DNA of 13,266 nucleotides from JBEKJU01 sp050011095 (GTDB lineage Bacteria > Desulfobacterota > Syntrophorhabdia > Syntrophorhabdales > WCHB1-27), in assembly GCA_050011095.1 (NCBI GenBank), contig JBEKJU010000074.1, positions 1 to 13,266 of the forward strand. The letters are read 5' to 3'. The notes beneath the pieces were generated by a model that was given only the letters and a program-made list of their open reading frames with translations, was not told the origin of the DNA and ran no database searches. Each line of letters begins with the position of its first letter. The stretch's first letter is position 1. The translations under genes and the position numbers were made by a program. Positions 6,669-12,807 of this stretch are shown one piece after another.

Positions 6669-7298
6669 ATGGCCGCCTACTATCCGCTTTTTTTCGACCT
6701 TGCCGGCAAGCTCTGTGTCGTCGTGGGCGGAGGCAGGGTCGCCGAGCGAAAGGTCCACGCCATTCTCCGGTCGGGGGCAAGGGTGAAACTCGTCAGCCCG
6801 GTCGTCACAAAGGACATCGCCAGGCTTTCCGGAGAGGGCAGGCTGGAACTCGTGCCGAGGGAATATTGCCGGGGCGATCTAAAAGGGGCCGCGCTCGTAT
6901 TCGCCGCAACCGACTCAGGCGAGGTCAACCGGGAGGTCAGGGAAGAATCGTCGCGTCTCGCCATTCCCTTGAATGCCGCGGACAACCCCGGTCTCTGTGA
7001 CTTTATCGTCCCGTCCGTCGTGAAGAAGGGTCCCATCCACATCGCCATCTCCACCTCGGGGCTCCTGCCCATGCTGTCCAGGAAGCTGAGGAAAGAGGTG
7101 ATGGAGGCGCTCGCGGCCGATTACGCGGCCTATGCGAGGCGGGTCGGCACATTCAGGAGACTTCTTGTAAAGACCGTGAAAAGTGGCCGCCTGAGAAGGG
7201 AGGTCATGAAGCGCCTCGGCGAGGCCGATGTGGCCGAGGTCGCCCGCATGAGCCCCGCTGATATGAAAAGACGCTTTCTCGGCCCCGGGGAAGACTGA
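6669..7298 (+). CDS. Precorrin-2 dehydrogenase (siroheme synthase N-terminal type)
   Basis: A 209-residue NAD-dependent enzyme of the CysG-N/Met8p/SirC group. It oxidises precorrin-2 to sirohydrochlorin and in some members also inserts iron to make siroheme. It opens YYPLFFDL, then the dinucleotide-binding GGGRVAERK (20-28), FAATD (78-82) and NAADNPGLCDFIVPSV (102-117). D105 sits where the catalytic Asp of CysG/Met8p lies. STSGLLPMLSRKLR (128-141) replaces the more usual STGGKSP version. A C-terminal helical dimerisation part ends the protein. No SUMT methyltransferase domain is fused, so uroporphyrinogen methylation must be encoded elsewhere. The ribosome site before the ATG is poor, and the 5-bp gap after glgX suggests translational coupling. 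Siroheme serves sulfite/nitrite reductases; in deltaproteobacteria sirohydrochlorin also feeds the alternative heme route. sirC or cysG-like naming would be reasonable. Confidence 0.9.
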   Translation: MAAYYPLFFDLAGKLCVVVGGGRVAERKVHAILRSGARVKLVSPVVTKDIARLSGEGRLELVPREYCRGDLKGAALVFAATDSGEVNREVREESSRLAIPLNAADNPGLCDFIVPSVVKKGPIHIAISTSGLLPMLSRKLRKEVMEALAADYAAYARRVGTFRRLLVKTVKSGRLRREVMKRLGEADVAEVARMSPADMKRRFLGPGED

Positions 7299-7310
7299 CG
7301 GTAAGCCCAC

Positions 7311-7363
7311 GGTCGGCTCGCCGGCCAATGAAATCGCGAGTCGGCGCCTTGCGAGGCGGCTTT
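7311..7363 (+). terminator. Two small hairpins after the siroheme gene
   Basis: GGTCGG (7311-7316) pairs with CCGGCC (7321-7326), including one G-U, around a CTCG loop. CGCCT (7345-7349) pairs with AGGCG (7354-7358) around TGCG, followed by GC and TTT. Neither has a good T-run. Together they may mark the end of the glgX-siroheme transcript before the cytochrome promoter. Confidence 0.3.
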
Positions 7364-7407
7364 CGATAATCGCCCCTTTGCGTTTGGCCCCGGTTCGCGC
7401 CCGTCGC

Positions 7408-7436
7408 TTGACTTGCGCCGGGGGCCGAACGATAAT
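7408..7436 (+). promoter_or_regulatory. Strong sigma70-type promoter of the cytochrome c3 gene
   Basis: TTGACT (7408-7413), exactly 17 bases, GATAAT (7431-7436): five of six matches in each box at optimal spacing. The predicted start is about 30 bases before the ATG at 7471, leaving room for the strong ribosome site. It is the best promoter in the window. Confidence 0.75.
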
Positions 7437-7470
7437 TATAAAAGTAAATCCAACAGAGGAGGTAGCTGCT

Positions 7471-7836
7471 ATGAAGGCCGGAGTGATTATGGGTCTTGTG
7501 TTGTCTTGCCTGTTCTTCTTTTGCGTCTCACCGGTAGTCGAGGCGGCGAATTACCCGAAGGAGCCCGTCACGATCAAGCTGGAGGGGGCAAAGATGCCTC
7601 CCGTTACCTTCCCGCACGCCACCCACGTGGAAAAGCAGAAGATCGCCTGCGTGACGTGTCACCACAAAGACCCGCAGAACCCCAAGGCGTGCACGGTCTG
7701 CCATGGAATGGCGGCAAAGGGGGCCACGCCCGCGGCAAGGGATGCGTTCCATTCCCGGTGCCAGGGCTGCCACAAACAGATGGCCGCAAAAGGGTTAAGC
7801 GCGCCGACGAAGTGCATGGAGTGCCACAAGAGATAG
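7471..7836 (+). CDS. Periplasmic tetraheme cytochrome c3 (class III)
   Basis: A 121-residue exported multiheme electron carrier. The signal peptide spans about 1-25 (K2, long hydrophobic core, cut near VEA). Four CXXCH heme sites are present: C60-H64, C74-H78, C97-H101, C115-H119. There are exactly four histidines outside these sites: H49 and H52 (three apart in FPHATH), H65 (directly after the first site, CHH) and H94 (three before the third site). This is the axial-ligand arrangement of Desulfovibrio-type cytochrome c3, so all four hemes can be bis-His. All sites are CXXCH with no CX4CH variants. A strong ribosome site (GAGGAGGT at 7455-7462) precedes the ATG. It is monocistronic. The family role is to shuttle low-potential electrons between periplasmic hydrogenase or formate dehydrogenase and membrane complexes. 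Confidence 0.93.
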   Translation: MKAGVIMGLVLSCLFFFCVSPVVEAANYPKEPVTIKLEGAKMPPVTFPHATHVEKQKIACVTCHHKDPQNPKACTVCHGMAAKGATPAARDAFHSRCQGCHKQMAAKGLSAPTKCMECHKR

Positions 7837-7858
7837 GGCCTCATCCGCCCCTCCCGGC

Positions 7859-7886
7859 TTGACAAACGGGGAAAAATCGATAAACT
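7859..7886 (+). promoter_or_regulatory. Candidate promoter of htpX
   Basis: TTGACA (7859-7864, perfect), 16 bases, TAAACT (7881-7886, 4 of 6). The predicted start is about 22 bases ahead of the htpX ATG, just upstream of GGAAGGGG. Confidence 0.5.
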
Positions 7887-7915
7887 AGAGTATTCAGGAT
7901 CGGAAGGGGAACCGG

Positions 7916-8764
7916 ATGAACCAGGCAAAAACTTTCTTTCTCATGGTGGTTCTGACCATCATCCTGGTGGGCCTTGGGAGCCTTATCGGGGGAAAGAACG
8001 GGGCGGTCCTCGCCTTTGCCGTCGCGCTCGCCGTGAACTTTGTCAGCTATTGGTTTAGCGACCGGATCGTCCTCGCCATGTACGGGGCCAGGCCGGTCAC
8101 CGAGGCAGAGGCGCCGCAGCTCTACCGCATCGTGACAACCCTCTCCCAGCGCGCATCGATCCCCATGCCAAGGATATACATCATCGAGAACGATAGCCCC
8201 AACGCCTTCGCCACGGGGAGAAACCCCGAGCACGGCGTGGTGGCCGTCACGACGGGGATTCTCCGGATCCTCGATCTGGAGGAGCTCGAAGGCGTCCTCG
8301 CCCACGAGCTATCCCACGTGAAGCACCGGGATATCCTCATATCGACGGTGGCGGCGGCCCTTGCGGGGGCCATCACGATGCTCGCCAATGTGGCGAGGTG
8401 GTCGGTCTTCTTCGGCGGGAGGGACGACGACGAGGGCGGGGGGAATATTGTGAGCGTCATCATTTTCTCCATGGTTGCGGCCTTCGCCGCCATGCTGATC
8501 CAGCTCGCCATATCGAGGTCCAGGGAATATCTGGCCGATGAGGCAGGGGCGCGCCTCACGGGGAACCCCCTGTATCTCGCAAACGCCCTGCGCCGGCTGG
8601 AGACGGGCGTCGCCCGCGTTCCCATGGAGGATGCCAATCCCTCCACGGCGCACATGTTTATCGTCAATCCCTTTTCCGCTAAGGGCGTCCTCGCCCTTTT
8701 CAGCACACATCCTCCAATGGAAGAAAGGATAAGGCGACTGGAGGATATGGCGCATAGACGATAA
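7916..8764 (+). CDS. htpX: HtpX-like membrane metalloprotease (M48B)
   Basis: A 282-residue zinc protease of the inner membrane with its active site on the cytoplasmic side, involved in quality control of membrane proteins. Two N-terminal membrane helices (about 7-25 and 29-48) are followed by the catalytic part with PMPRIYIIENDSPNAFATGR (83-102), the zinc motif HELSH (H130, E131, H134) and the third ligand E204 in SREYLADEAGA. Two further hydrophobic segments (about 142-163 and 178-200) lie between. STHPP (263-267) near the C terminus is also typical. Length is normal for the family (about 280-295). The ATG follows GGAAGGGG at good spacing. The gene probably has its own promoter, and readthrough into rsmB, 25 bases downstream, is likely. 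Confidence 0.95.
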   Translation: MNQAKTFFLMVVLTIILVGLGSLIGGKNGAVLAFAVALAVNFVSYWFSDRIVLAMYGARPVTEAEAPQLYRIVTTLSQRASIPMPRIYIIENDSPNAFATGRNPEHGVVAVTTGILRILDLEELEGVLAHELSHVKHRDILISTVAAALAGAITMLANVARWSVFFGGRDDDEGGGNIVSVIIFSMVAAFAAMLIQLAISRSREYLADEAGARLTGNPLYLANALRRLETGVARVPMEDANPSTAHMFIVNPFSAKGVLALFSTHPPMEERIRRLEDMAHRR

Positions 8765-8789
8765 TTTCCGCCCTATCAGATCGTTAGCC

Positions 8790-10028
8790 TTGCGGATCAT
8801 CAGGGAGGTCGAAGAGGGCGGGCTGCTCGATGAGACCATCGACAGGCACTTCTCCTCTCCCACGGTCCCGGCGCGCTATAAGCCCCTGATCTACGAGGTC
8901 GCCTCCGGTGTGATCCGCTGGAGGCTCTATCTCGACTGGGTCCTCTCCCACTTCGTGAAGGAGGGCCTGAAAAGGGACGTCCGCCTCCTCCTGCGGATGG
9001 GCCTCTACCAGGTCTTTTTCATGAAGAAGGCGGCCTACCACGTGGTCGACGAGACGGTAGACCATGCCAAGGCCGAAAAGGGCAAGGGCGTGGCAAATTT
9101 CGTCAACGCCGTGCTCAGGCGGTCGATCAGCGAGAGGGAGAGCCTGTCTCCGCCCCGCGATCCTGTCTCGCGCCTGTCGATCACCTACAGCTTCCCCCGG
9201 TGGCTCGTCGCGAGGTGGTACGGGCGCTTCGGCGCGGACGGGACGGAGGAGCTCCTGCGCATCGCGAACACAAGTCCTGAGTTCACCGTCAGAATAAACG
9301 CGGCGAAGACCACCCGTGAAGAGGTTACGGAAAGGCTCGCCCGCGAGGGTATAAAGGCCAGAAAGGGACGCCTTCTGGATGCGGCGCTCACCGTGGACAG
9401 GATCGGCCCCGTCCTCGACAGCGGGCTCGTGAAGGAGGGCCTCGTCCACGTCCAGGATGAGTCCTCCCAGATGGCCGGCCTCGCCCTCGCATTGCGTCCT
9501 CACACGCTCGTCCTCGATGCCTGCGCAGGACGGGGGACGAAGACGGCTCAGATAAGGGAACAATGGCCGTCCTGCCGTGTGGCGGCCATGGACCTGTCCG
9601 GGAGAAGGCTTGCCGGCCTCCGGGGCGCGACCTGCCGCGTCCAGGGGGATGTCCTGAAAAACCCTTTTAAAAAAGGGCGCCTTGATAGTATACTTCTTGA
9701 TGCCCCCTGCTCGTCCCTGGGTATCATCAGGAAGCACCCGGAGATCAAATGGAGGAGGGGCGAGCGGGATGTGTCGGCCTTTGGCGACCTGCAAGGAGAG
9801 ATGATCAGGTCCCTCCACGGGGGTCTTCGGGAAGGCGGTCATCTCGTCTACAGCGTCTGTTCCTTCGAACCGGAGGAGACGACGGACGTCATAGAGAAGG
9901 TGAGGAAAGAAGGCCTGTTCGGGCTGGAGAGGCCTTTGCCCATGCTGCTTCACGACGAATATTTCCTTTCCCTTCCGCACGTGTCGGGGATGGACGGTTT
10001 TTTTATCGCCAGGCTGAGAAAATTATGA
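8790..10028 (+). CDS. rsmB: 16S rRNA m5C967 methyltransferase RsmB (Sun)
   Basis: A 412-residue (from this start) AdoMet-dependent enzyme that methylates a cytosine of 16S rRNA. It has an N-terminal NusB-like RNA-binding domain (about 1-125, with RLLLRMGLYQVFFM and FVNAVLRR), then the methyltransferase domain. Motif I is DACAGRGTKT (243-252). Motif IV is DAPCSSLGIIRKHPEIKW (304-321) with C307. SVCSFEPEE (355-363) holds the catalytic cysteine C357. The protein ends GFFIARL, close to the family's usual end. The start is the puzzle. TTG 8790 is the only ATG/GTG/TTG codon available and has no ribosome site, yet the frame stays open back to 8733 and encodes NFRPIRSLALRI across this point, matching the conserved N-terminal NLRS-x-A of RsmB. 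Translation may begin upstream at a rare codon (ATA 8754, nine bases after GGAGG at 8740-8744). Confidence 0.93.
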   Translation: MRIIREVEEGGLLDETIDRHFSSPTVPARYKPLIYEVASGVIRWRLYLDWVLSHFVKEGLKRDVRLLLRMGLYQVFFMKKAAYHVVDETVDHAKAEKGKGVANFVNAVLRRSISERESLSPPRDPVSRLSITYSFPRWLVARWYGRFGADGTEELLRIANTSPEFTVRINAAKTTREEVTERLAREGIKARKGRLLDAALTVDRIGPVLDSGLVKEGLVHVQDESSQMAGLALALRPHTLVLDACAGRGTKTAQIREQWPSCRVAAMDLSGRRLAGLRGATCRVQGDVLKNPFKKGRLDSILLDAPCSSLGIIRKHPEIKWRRGERDVSAFGDLQGEMIRSLHGGLREGGHLVYSVCSFEPEETTDVIEKVRKEGLFGLERPLPMLLHDEYFLSLPHVSGMDGFFIARLRKL

Positions 10029-10729
10029 TGTGGTTCAGGATGCCCTTCTACGCGCTCGTCGGCGCGGTGGTCTTCGTGCTCGCCACCTCTTTGACCATCA
10101 GGCTTCTCCTCCGGGACGAATCTACTGTCATCTGCCCCGACCTCGCGGGAATCGACCTGGAGGAGGCAAAGAGGGTGGCCGCCCAGGTCGGCTTGTCCGT
10201 GGTTATCGGGAAGTATGAGACAAAGAAAGACGTGCCCTATAATCACGTGGTCCGCCAGATGCCCGACGCCTCTATCCCGGTGAAGGTGGGAAGGATCGTT
10301 ACGGTCGTCCTTTCGGATGGCCCCGTGCCCGTGATTATCCCGGAATTCATCGGTATTCCCCTCGACCAGGCGAAGGTGGCGCTGCAGGAGCACGGCATGA
10401 GACTCAAGAAGGTCATCTATGTGCCGGCCGGGAATCCGAACCAGGTGCTCGCCCAGTCGCCCGGAGGGGGCGAGAACATCCTCGACCCGGAGGGAGTGAT
10501 CCTCTTCGTCGGCGGCCGGGGCAAGAGGTTCTATCTGATGCCGGACTTGGCGGGTGTGGACCGCATCGCGATCATGAGGGAGATGGAAGAAAAGCGCATC
10601 ACCTACAGCCTCCCGCCCGCGCTCGGGCCCGATGGCATGATGGGCGGGGTCCTGAGAAGCCGGATCCCGCCGCGGATGATATTCAGCGACGACGATATGG
10701 TGGAACTACAGATCAGCGACGGAGGCTAA
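10025..10729 (+). CDS. Membrane-anchored protein with three PASTA domains
   Basis: A 234-residue protein with a short cytoplasmic start, one membrane helix (about 7-28) and three PASTA repeats exposed outside the membrane: about 34-99 (CPDLAGIDLEEAKRVAAQVGL ... QMPDASIPVKVGR), 101-165 (VPEF-like IIPEFIGIPLDQAKVALQ ... AQSPGGG) and 168-234 (LMPDLAGVD ... SRIPPRMIF). PASTA domains bind muropeptides or penicillin-binding partners in known Ser/Thr kinases and PBP2x. Here there is no kinase and no transpeptidase domain, so the role is unknown: a wall-sensing or scaffolding subunit is the obvious guess. The ATG overlaps the rsmB stop (ATGA), implying translational coupling; a second ATG follows directly in frame. 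The rsmB-PASTA-rpe order recurs, as I remember it, in deltaproteobacteria such as Geobacter. Confidence 0.88.
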   Translation: MMWFRMPFYALVGAVVFVLATSLTIRLLLRDESTVICPDLAGIDLEEAKRVAAQVGLSVVIGKYETKKDVPYNHVVRQMPDASIPVKVGRIVTVVLSDGPVPVIIPEFIGIPLDQAKVALQEHGMRLKKVIYVPAGNPNQVLAQSPGGGENILDPEGVILFVGGRGKRFYLMPDLAGVDRIAIMREMEEKRITYSLPPALGPDGMMGGVLRSRIPPRMIFSDDDMVELQISDGG

Positions 10730-10731
10730 CG

Positions 10732-11400
10732 ATGGCTGTTTCCCTTGCACCTTCCATTCTCTCGTGTGATTTTAGCCGCCTGGGAGAGGAGATAAAGGCC
10801 GTTGAGGCGGCGGGAGCCGATATTATACACATCGACGTGATGGACGGCCATTTCGTGCCGAACCTCACGGTGGGGCCCATGATCGTGGCGGCGGCGAGGC
10901 AGGCGACGCGCCTTCCCTTTGATGTGCACCTCATGATCGAGCATCCGGAATCATTCGTCGACGCCTTCGCCGAGGCGGGGGGCGACATCATCACCATCCA
11001 CGCGGAGACGGGCTACCACCTATTCAGGACCCTGGACCTCATCAGGTCACGCGGCAAGAAGGCAGGCATCGCCCTGAACCCGGCGACGCCGTGCGCGGCC
11101 GTGGAAGAGGTGCTCGCCGGGATCGACCTCCTCCTGGTCATGTCCGTCAATCCGGGATTCGGGGGGCAGGCGTACATCCCCTCGATGACGAAAAAGATCG
11201 CGGAGGCGAGGCGCATGATAGACGCCACGGGAAGGGCGATAGCCCTCGAAGTCGACGGCGGCCTCAAGGAGGGCAACGCGCCTATGGTCTGTGATGCGGG
11301 GGCGACTATCCTCGTTATGGGGACCGAGATATTCCGGGCCGATGATTACGGCCGGAAGATCGGCGATATCAAAAGGAGGCTCGATCCGTGGAACTCGTGA
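10732..11400 (+). CDS. rpe: Ribulose-phosphate 3-epimerase
   Basis: A 222-residue cytoplasmic TIM-barrel enzyme that interconverts ribulose 5-phosphate and xylulose 5-phosphate in the pentose phosphate pathway. It shows LAPSILSCDFSRLG (5-18), the metal ligands H33 and D35 in HIDVMDGHFVPN, H66 in DVHLMIE, MSVNPGFGGQ (137-146) for phosphate binding, and D175 in EVDGG as the second acid/base. Length is standard. The ATG follows the PASTA stop by two bases, with CGGAGG (10721-10726) as ribosome site. It overlaps the next gene by 13 bases. Confidence 0.97.
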   Translation: MAVSLAPSILSCDFSRLGEEIKAVEAAGADIIHIDVMDGHFVPNLTVGPMIVAAARQATRLPFDVHLMIEHPESFVDAFAEAGGDIITIHAETGYHLFRTLDLIRSRGKKAGIALNPATPCAAVEEVLAGIDLLLVMSVNPGFGGQAYIPSMTKKIAEARRMIDATGRAIALEVDGGLKEGNAPMVCDAGATILVMGTEIFRADDYGRKIGDIKRRLDPWNS

Positions 11401-12029
11401 GACAGAAGGCGTACCGCAAGACCCTCGACATCGCGGCCAGCCGGCTTTTGGACCTGCCCCTGGAGGAGCGCGCGGCAAAGGCGGGGGTCGCGATCACGCA
11501 CGAGGGCGATGTCTCTCGCGTGTCCGTACCCTTTTTCGACGAGACGATCGACATCACCATACCCGGCTTAACGTTCAAAAACACGCGGGGAACCAACATC
11601 ACCCTGACGGCGCGGATCATTATCCTCCACTACATCATCCATGCCTCGGGCAGTCCCGTGGGGACAGAACTCGTCCCCTACGAGGATATCCCCGGCTGTC
11701 GACCCTATCTGCCCGTATTCGAGCGGCGCGTGACCAGACCCCTCATCGGGGCCTTCGGCTACGCAAGGGACGCCTTTGTCGCGGCGGGCAAGACCCTCGG
11801 CGGGAGAGAGGAGGAATACGGGAGCGGCTCCTTCACCTTACGGGCCTTCCCGAGGCTGCCTGTCACCTTCATCCTGTGGGAAGGCGAGGAGGACTTCCCC
11901 CCCTCGATCAAGGTGCTCTTCGACCGCTCCATCCACACGTACCTGCCCCTCGAGGACATCGTCGTCATATCGAAGATGGCCGCAACGAGGATACTCAAAG
12001 AGGCGAAAAAAGAATATAGCGAGGGATAG
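11388..12029 (+). CDS. DUF3786-family protein
   Basis: A 213-residue soluble protein that matches my memory of DUF3786, a family of unknown function common in anaerobes (deltaproteobacteria, clostridia, methanogens). Visible signatures are ITLTARIIILHYIIHASG (71-88), YEDIPGCR (98-105), LIGAFG (119-124), LGG (137-139), PVTFILWEGEEDFPPS (158-173), LFDRS (177-181) and YLPLEDI (185-191). It has no signal peptide, membrane helix or cysteine cluster. The GTG start at 11388 has a textbook GGAGG (11375-11379) eight bases ahead, lying inside rpe, and the 13-base overlap ties the two genes together. It is the last gene of the host-like operon, and a hairpin follows. Function unknown. Confidence 0.85.
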   Translation: MELVRQKAYRKTLDIAASRLLDLPLEERAAKAGVAITHEGDVSRVSVPFFDETIDITIPGLTFKNTRGTNITLTARIIILHYIIHASGSPVGTELVPYEDIPGCRPYLPVFERRVTRPLIGAFGYARDAFVAAGKTLGGREEEYGSGSFTLRAFPRLPVTFILWEGEEDFPPSIKVLFDRSIHTYLPLEDIVVISKMAATRILKEAKKEYSEG

Positions 12030-12032
12030 GAC

Positions 12033-12072
12033 GGGGCCGCAATCACCTGGCCCCTCCCCCGTAGGGGTCAGG
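12033..12072 (+). terminator. Strong hairpin (and an alternative pairing) after the DUF3786 gene
   Basis: CCTGGCCCCT (12046-12055) pairs with AGGGGTCAGG (12063-12072), giving 10 bp with one G-U and a 7-base loop. GGGGCC (12033-12038) can instead pair with GGCCCC (12049-12054), and the two structures exclude each other. No T-run follows; the nearest is CTTTT at 12091-12095. The hairpin probably ends or protects the rsmB-DUF3786 transcript. The sequence composition changes shortly after it. Confidence 0.5.
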
Positions 12073-12169
12073 CAGTGACGGCTGAAACCTCTTTTACAGG
12101 CGAGAAAGGACGCGACCCCAACAATGGGTATGACGATCAAGAATATCGAATTGAAAGAGCGGTGACTTC

Positions 12170-12754
12170 ATGAGCTTCTGGTCAATATTATTAACTTTTT
12201 TGCCTTGGATTGCATTTAAAGTGATTCTACTGATTCCACTATTTGATGAGCTATTGATGGTGAAAATTGGGATCACCGTTGCGGCGGCTATATGTGTTTA
12301 TCAATCTTATACCGGATTAAACAAAGGGTTGATTGCTTGGGGTAGCGTATCCTTCTTTGTAGCAAGCTTGGTTATGGTAGTCGGATTGACGAATATTTGG
12401 TACCTATATCATCTCGGAGTTTTTGCCAATGGCACCTTGGCTTTGCTGACTTGGATCTCTATTCTTTTTGGCAATCCGTTCACTCTATCCTATGCCAAAC
12501 AAAGTGTCGATCCGAAATATTGGGACTCACCTAGTTTCATCCATAAAAACTATAAGATAACGGCAGCTTGGGGAATAAGCTTTACCGTATGCGTTGTTGA
12601 CTCTTTGGTAAGGCTGCGATATCACGAAATTCCATGGTACGTATCCGAAGTTATTGATGATGCTTCCATGCTGGCTGCAATTATATTTACAAAACATTTC
12701 TCAAAGCTTCCACAACAAAATCAAATCGATGAGGTTGTCACTACAGAAGGCTGA
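12170..12754 (+). CDS. Unrecognised polytopic membrane protein, copy A of a tandem pair
   Basis: A 194-residue integral membrane protein with five or six hydrophobic segments at about 5-23, 29-46, 53-72, 83-101, 129-147 and possibly 160-174. Distinct motifs are LPWIAF (11-16), KIGITVAA (32-39), FANGTLALLTWI (85-96), PFTLSYAK (103-110), DPKYWDSPSFI (114-124), KNY (126-128), AAWG (132-135) and YHEIPWY (151-157). The start has GGTGA (12161-12165) four bases ahead. GC content is about 40% by hand sampling, with many A/T-ending codons, far below the neighbours on the left. This suggests recent transfer or a foreign contig join. The general plan (small polytopic protein with an LPW-x-AF start) faintly recalls YciB/IspZ-type inner membrane proteins, but I would not assign it. 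A homologous gene follows after 53 bp. Confidence 0.8.
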   Translation: MSFWSILLTFLPWIAFKVILLIPLFDELLMVKIGITVAAAICVYQSYTGLNKGLIAWGSVSFFVASLVMVVGLTNIWYLYHLGVFANGTLALLTWISILFGNPFTLSYAKQSVDPKYWDSPSFIHKNYKITAAWGISFTVCVVDSLVRLRYHEIPWYVSEVIDDASMLAAIIFTKHFSKLPQQNQIDEVVTTEG

Positions 12755-12807
12755 CTTATATTTCTTCGGAAAGAAGCAATGTCTTACCAAATTCCACCGG
12801 AGGATTT

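Noticed and set aside
5452..6780. 442-codon minus-strand open frame
   Set aside because: It lies antisense to glgX, whose catalytic motifs are all intact. The translation is low-complexity Arg/Pro/Val-rich and matches nothing; it is a GC-bias shadow.
8784..9980. 398-codon minus-strand open frame
   Set aside because: It is antisense to rsmB, which has complete methyltransferase motifs. The translation has no recognisable domain.
9749..10024. N-terminal extension of the PASTA protein frame
   Set aside because: The frame is open upstream inside rsmB, but the extension is Arg/Gly-rich noise. The membrane helix follows directly after the ATG that overlaps the rsmB stop.
11291..12019. 242-codon plus-strand open frame
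   Set aside because: It is out of frame with rpe and the DUF3786 gene, both well supported, and its translation is Arg/Gly/His/Pro-rich noise.
12124..12165. 13-codon leader ORF before the first membrane gene (starts MGMTIKNIELK)
   Set aside because: It ends five bases before the next ATG, but it has no ribosome site and no regulatory codon run; it could equally be chance.
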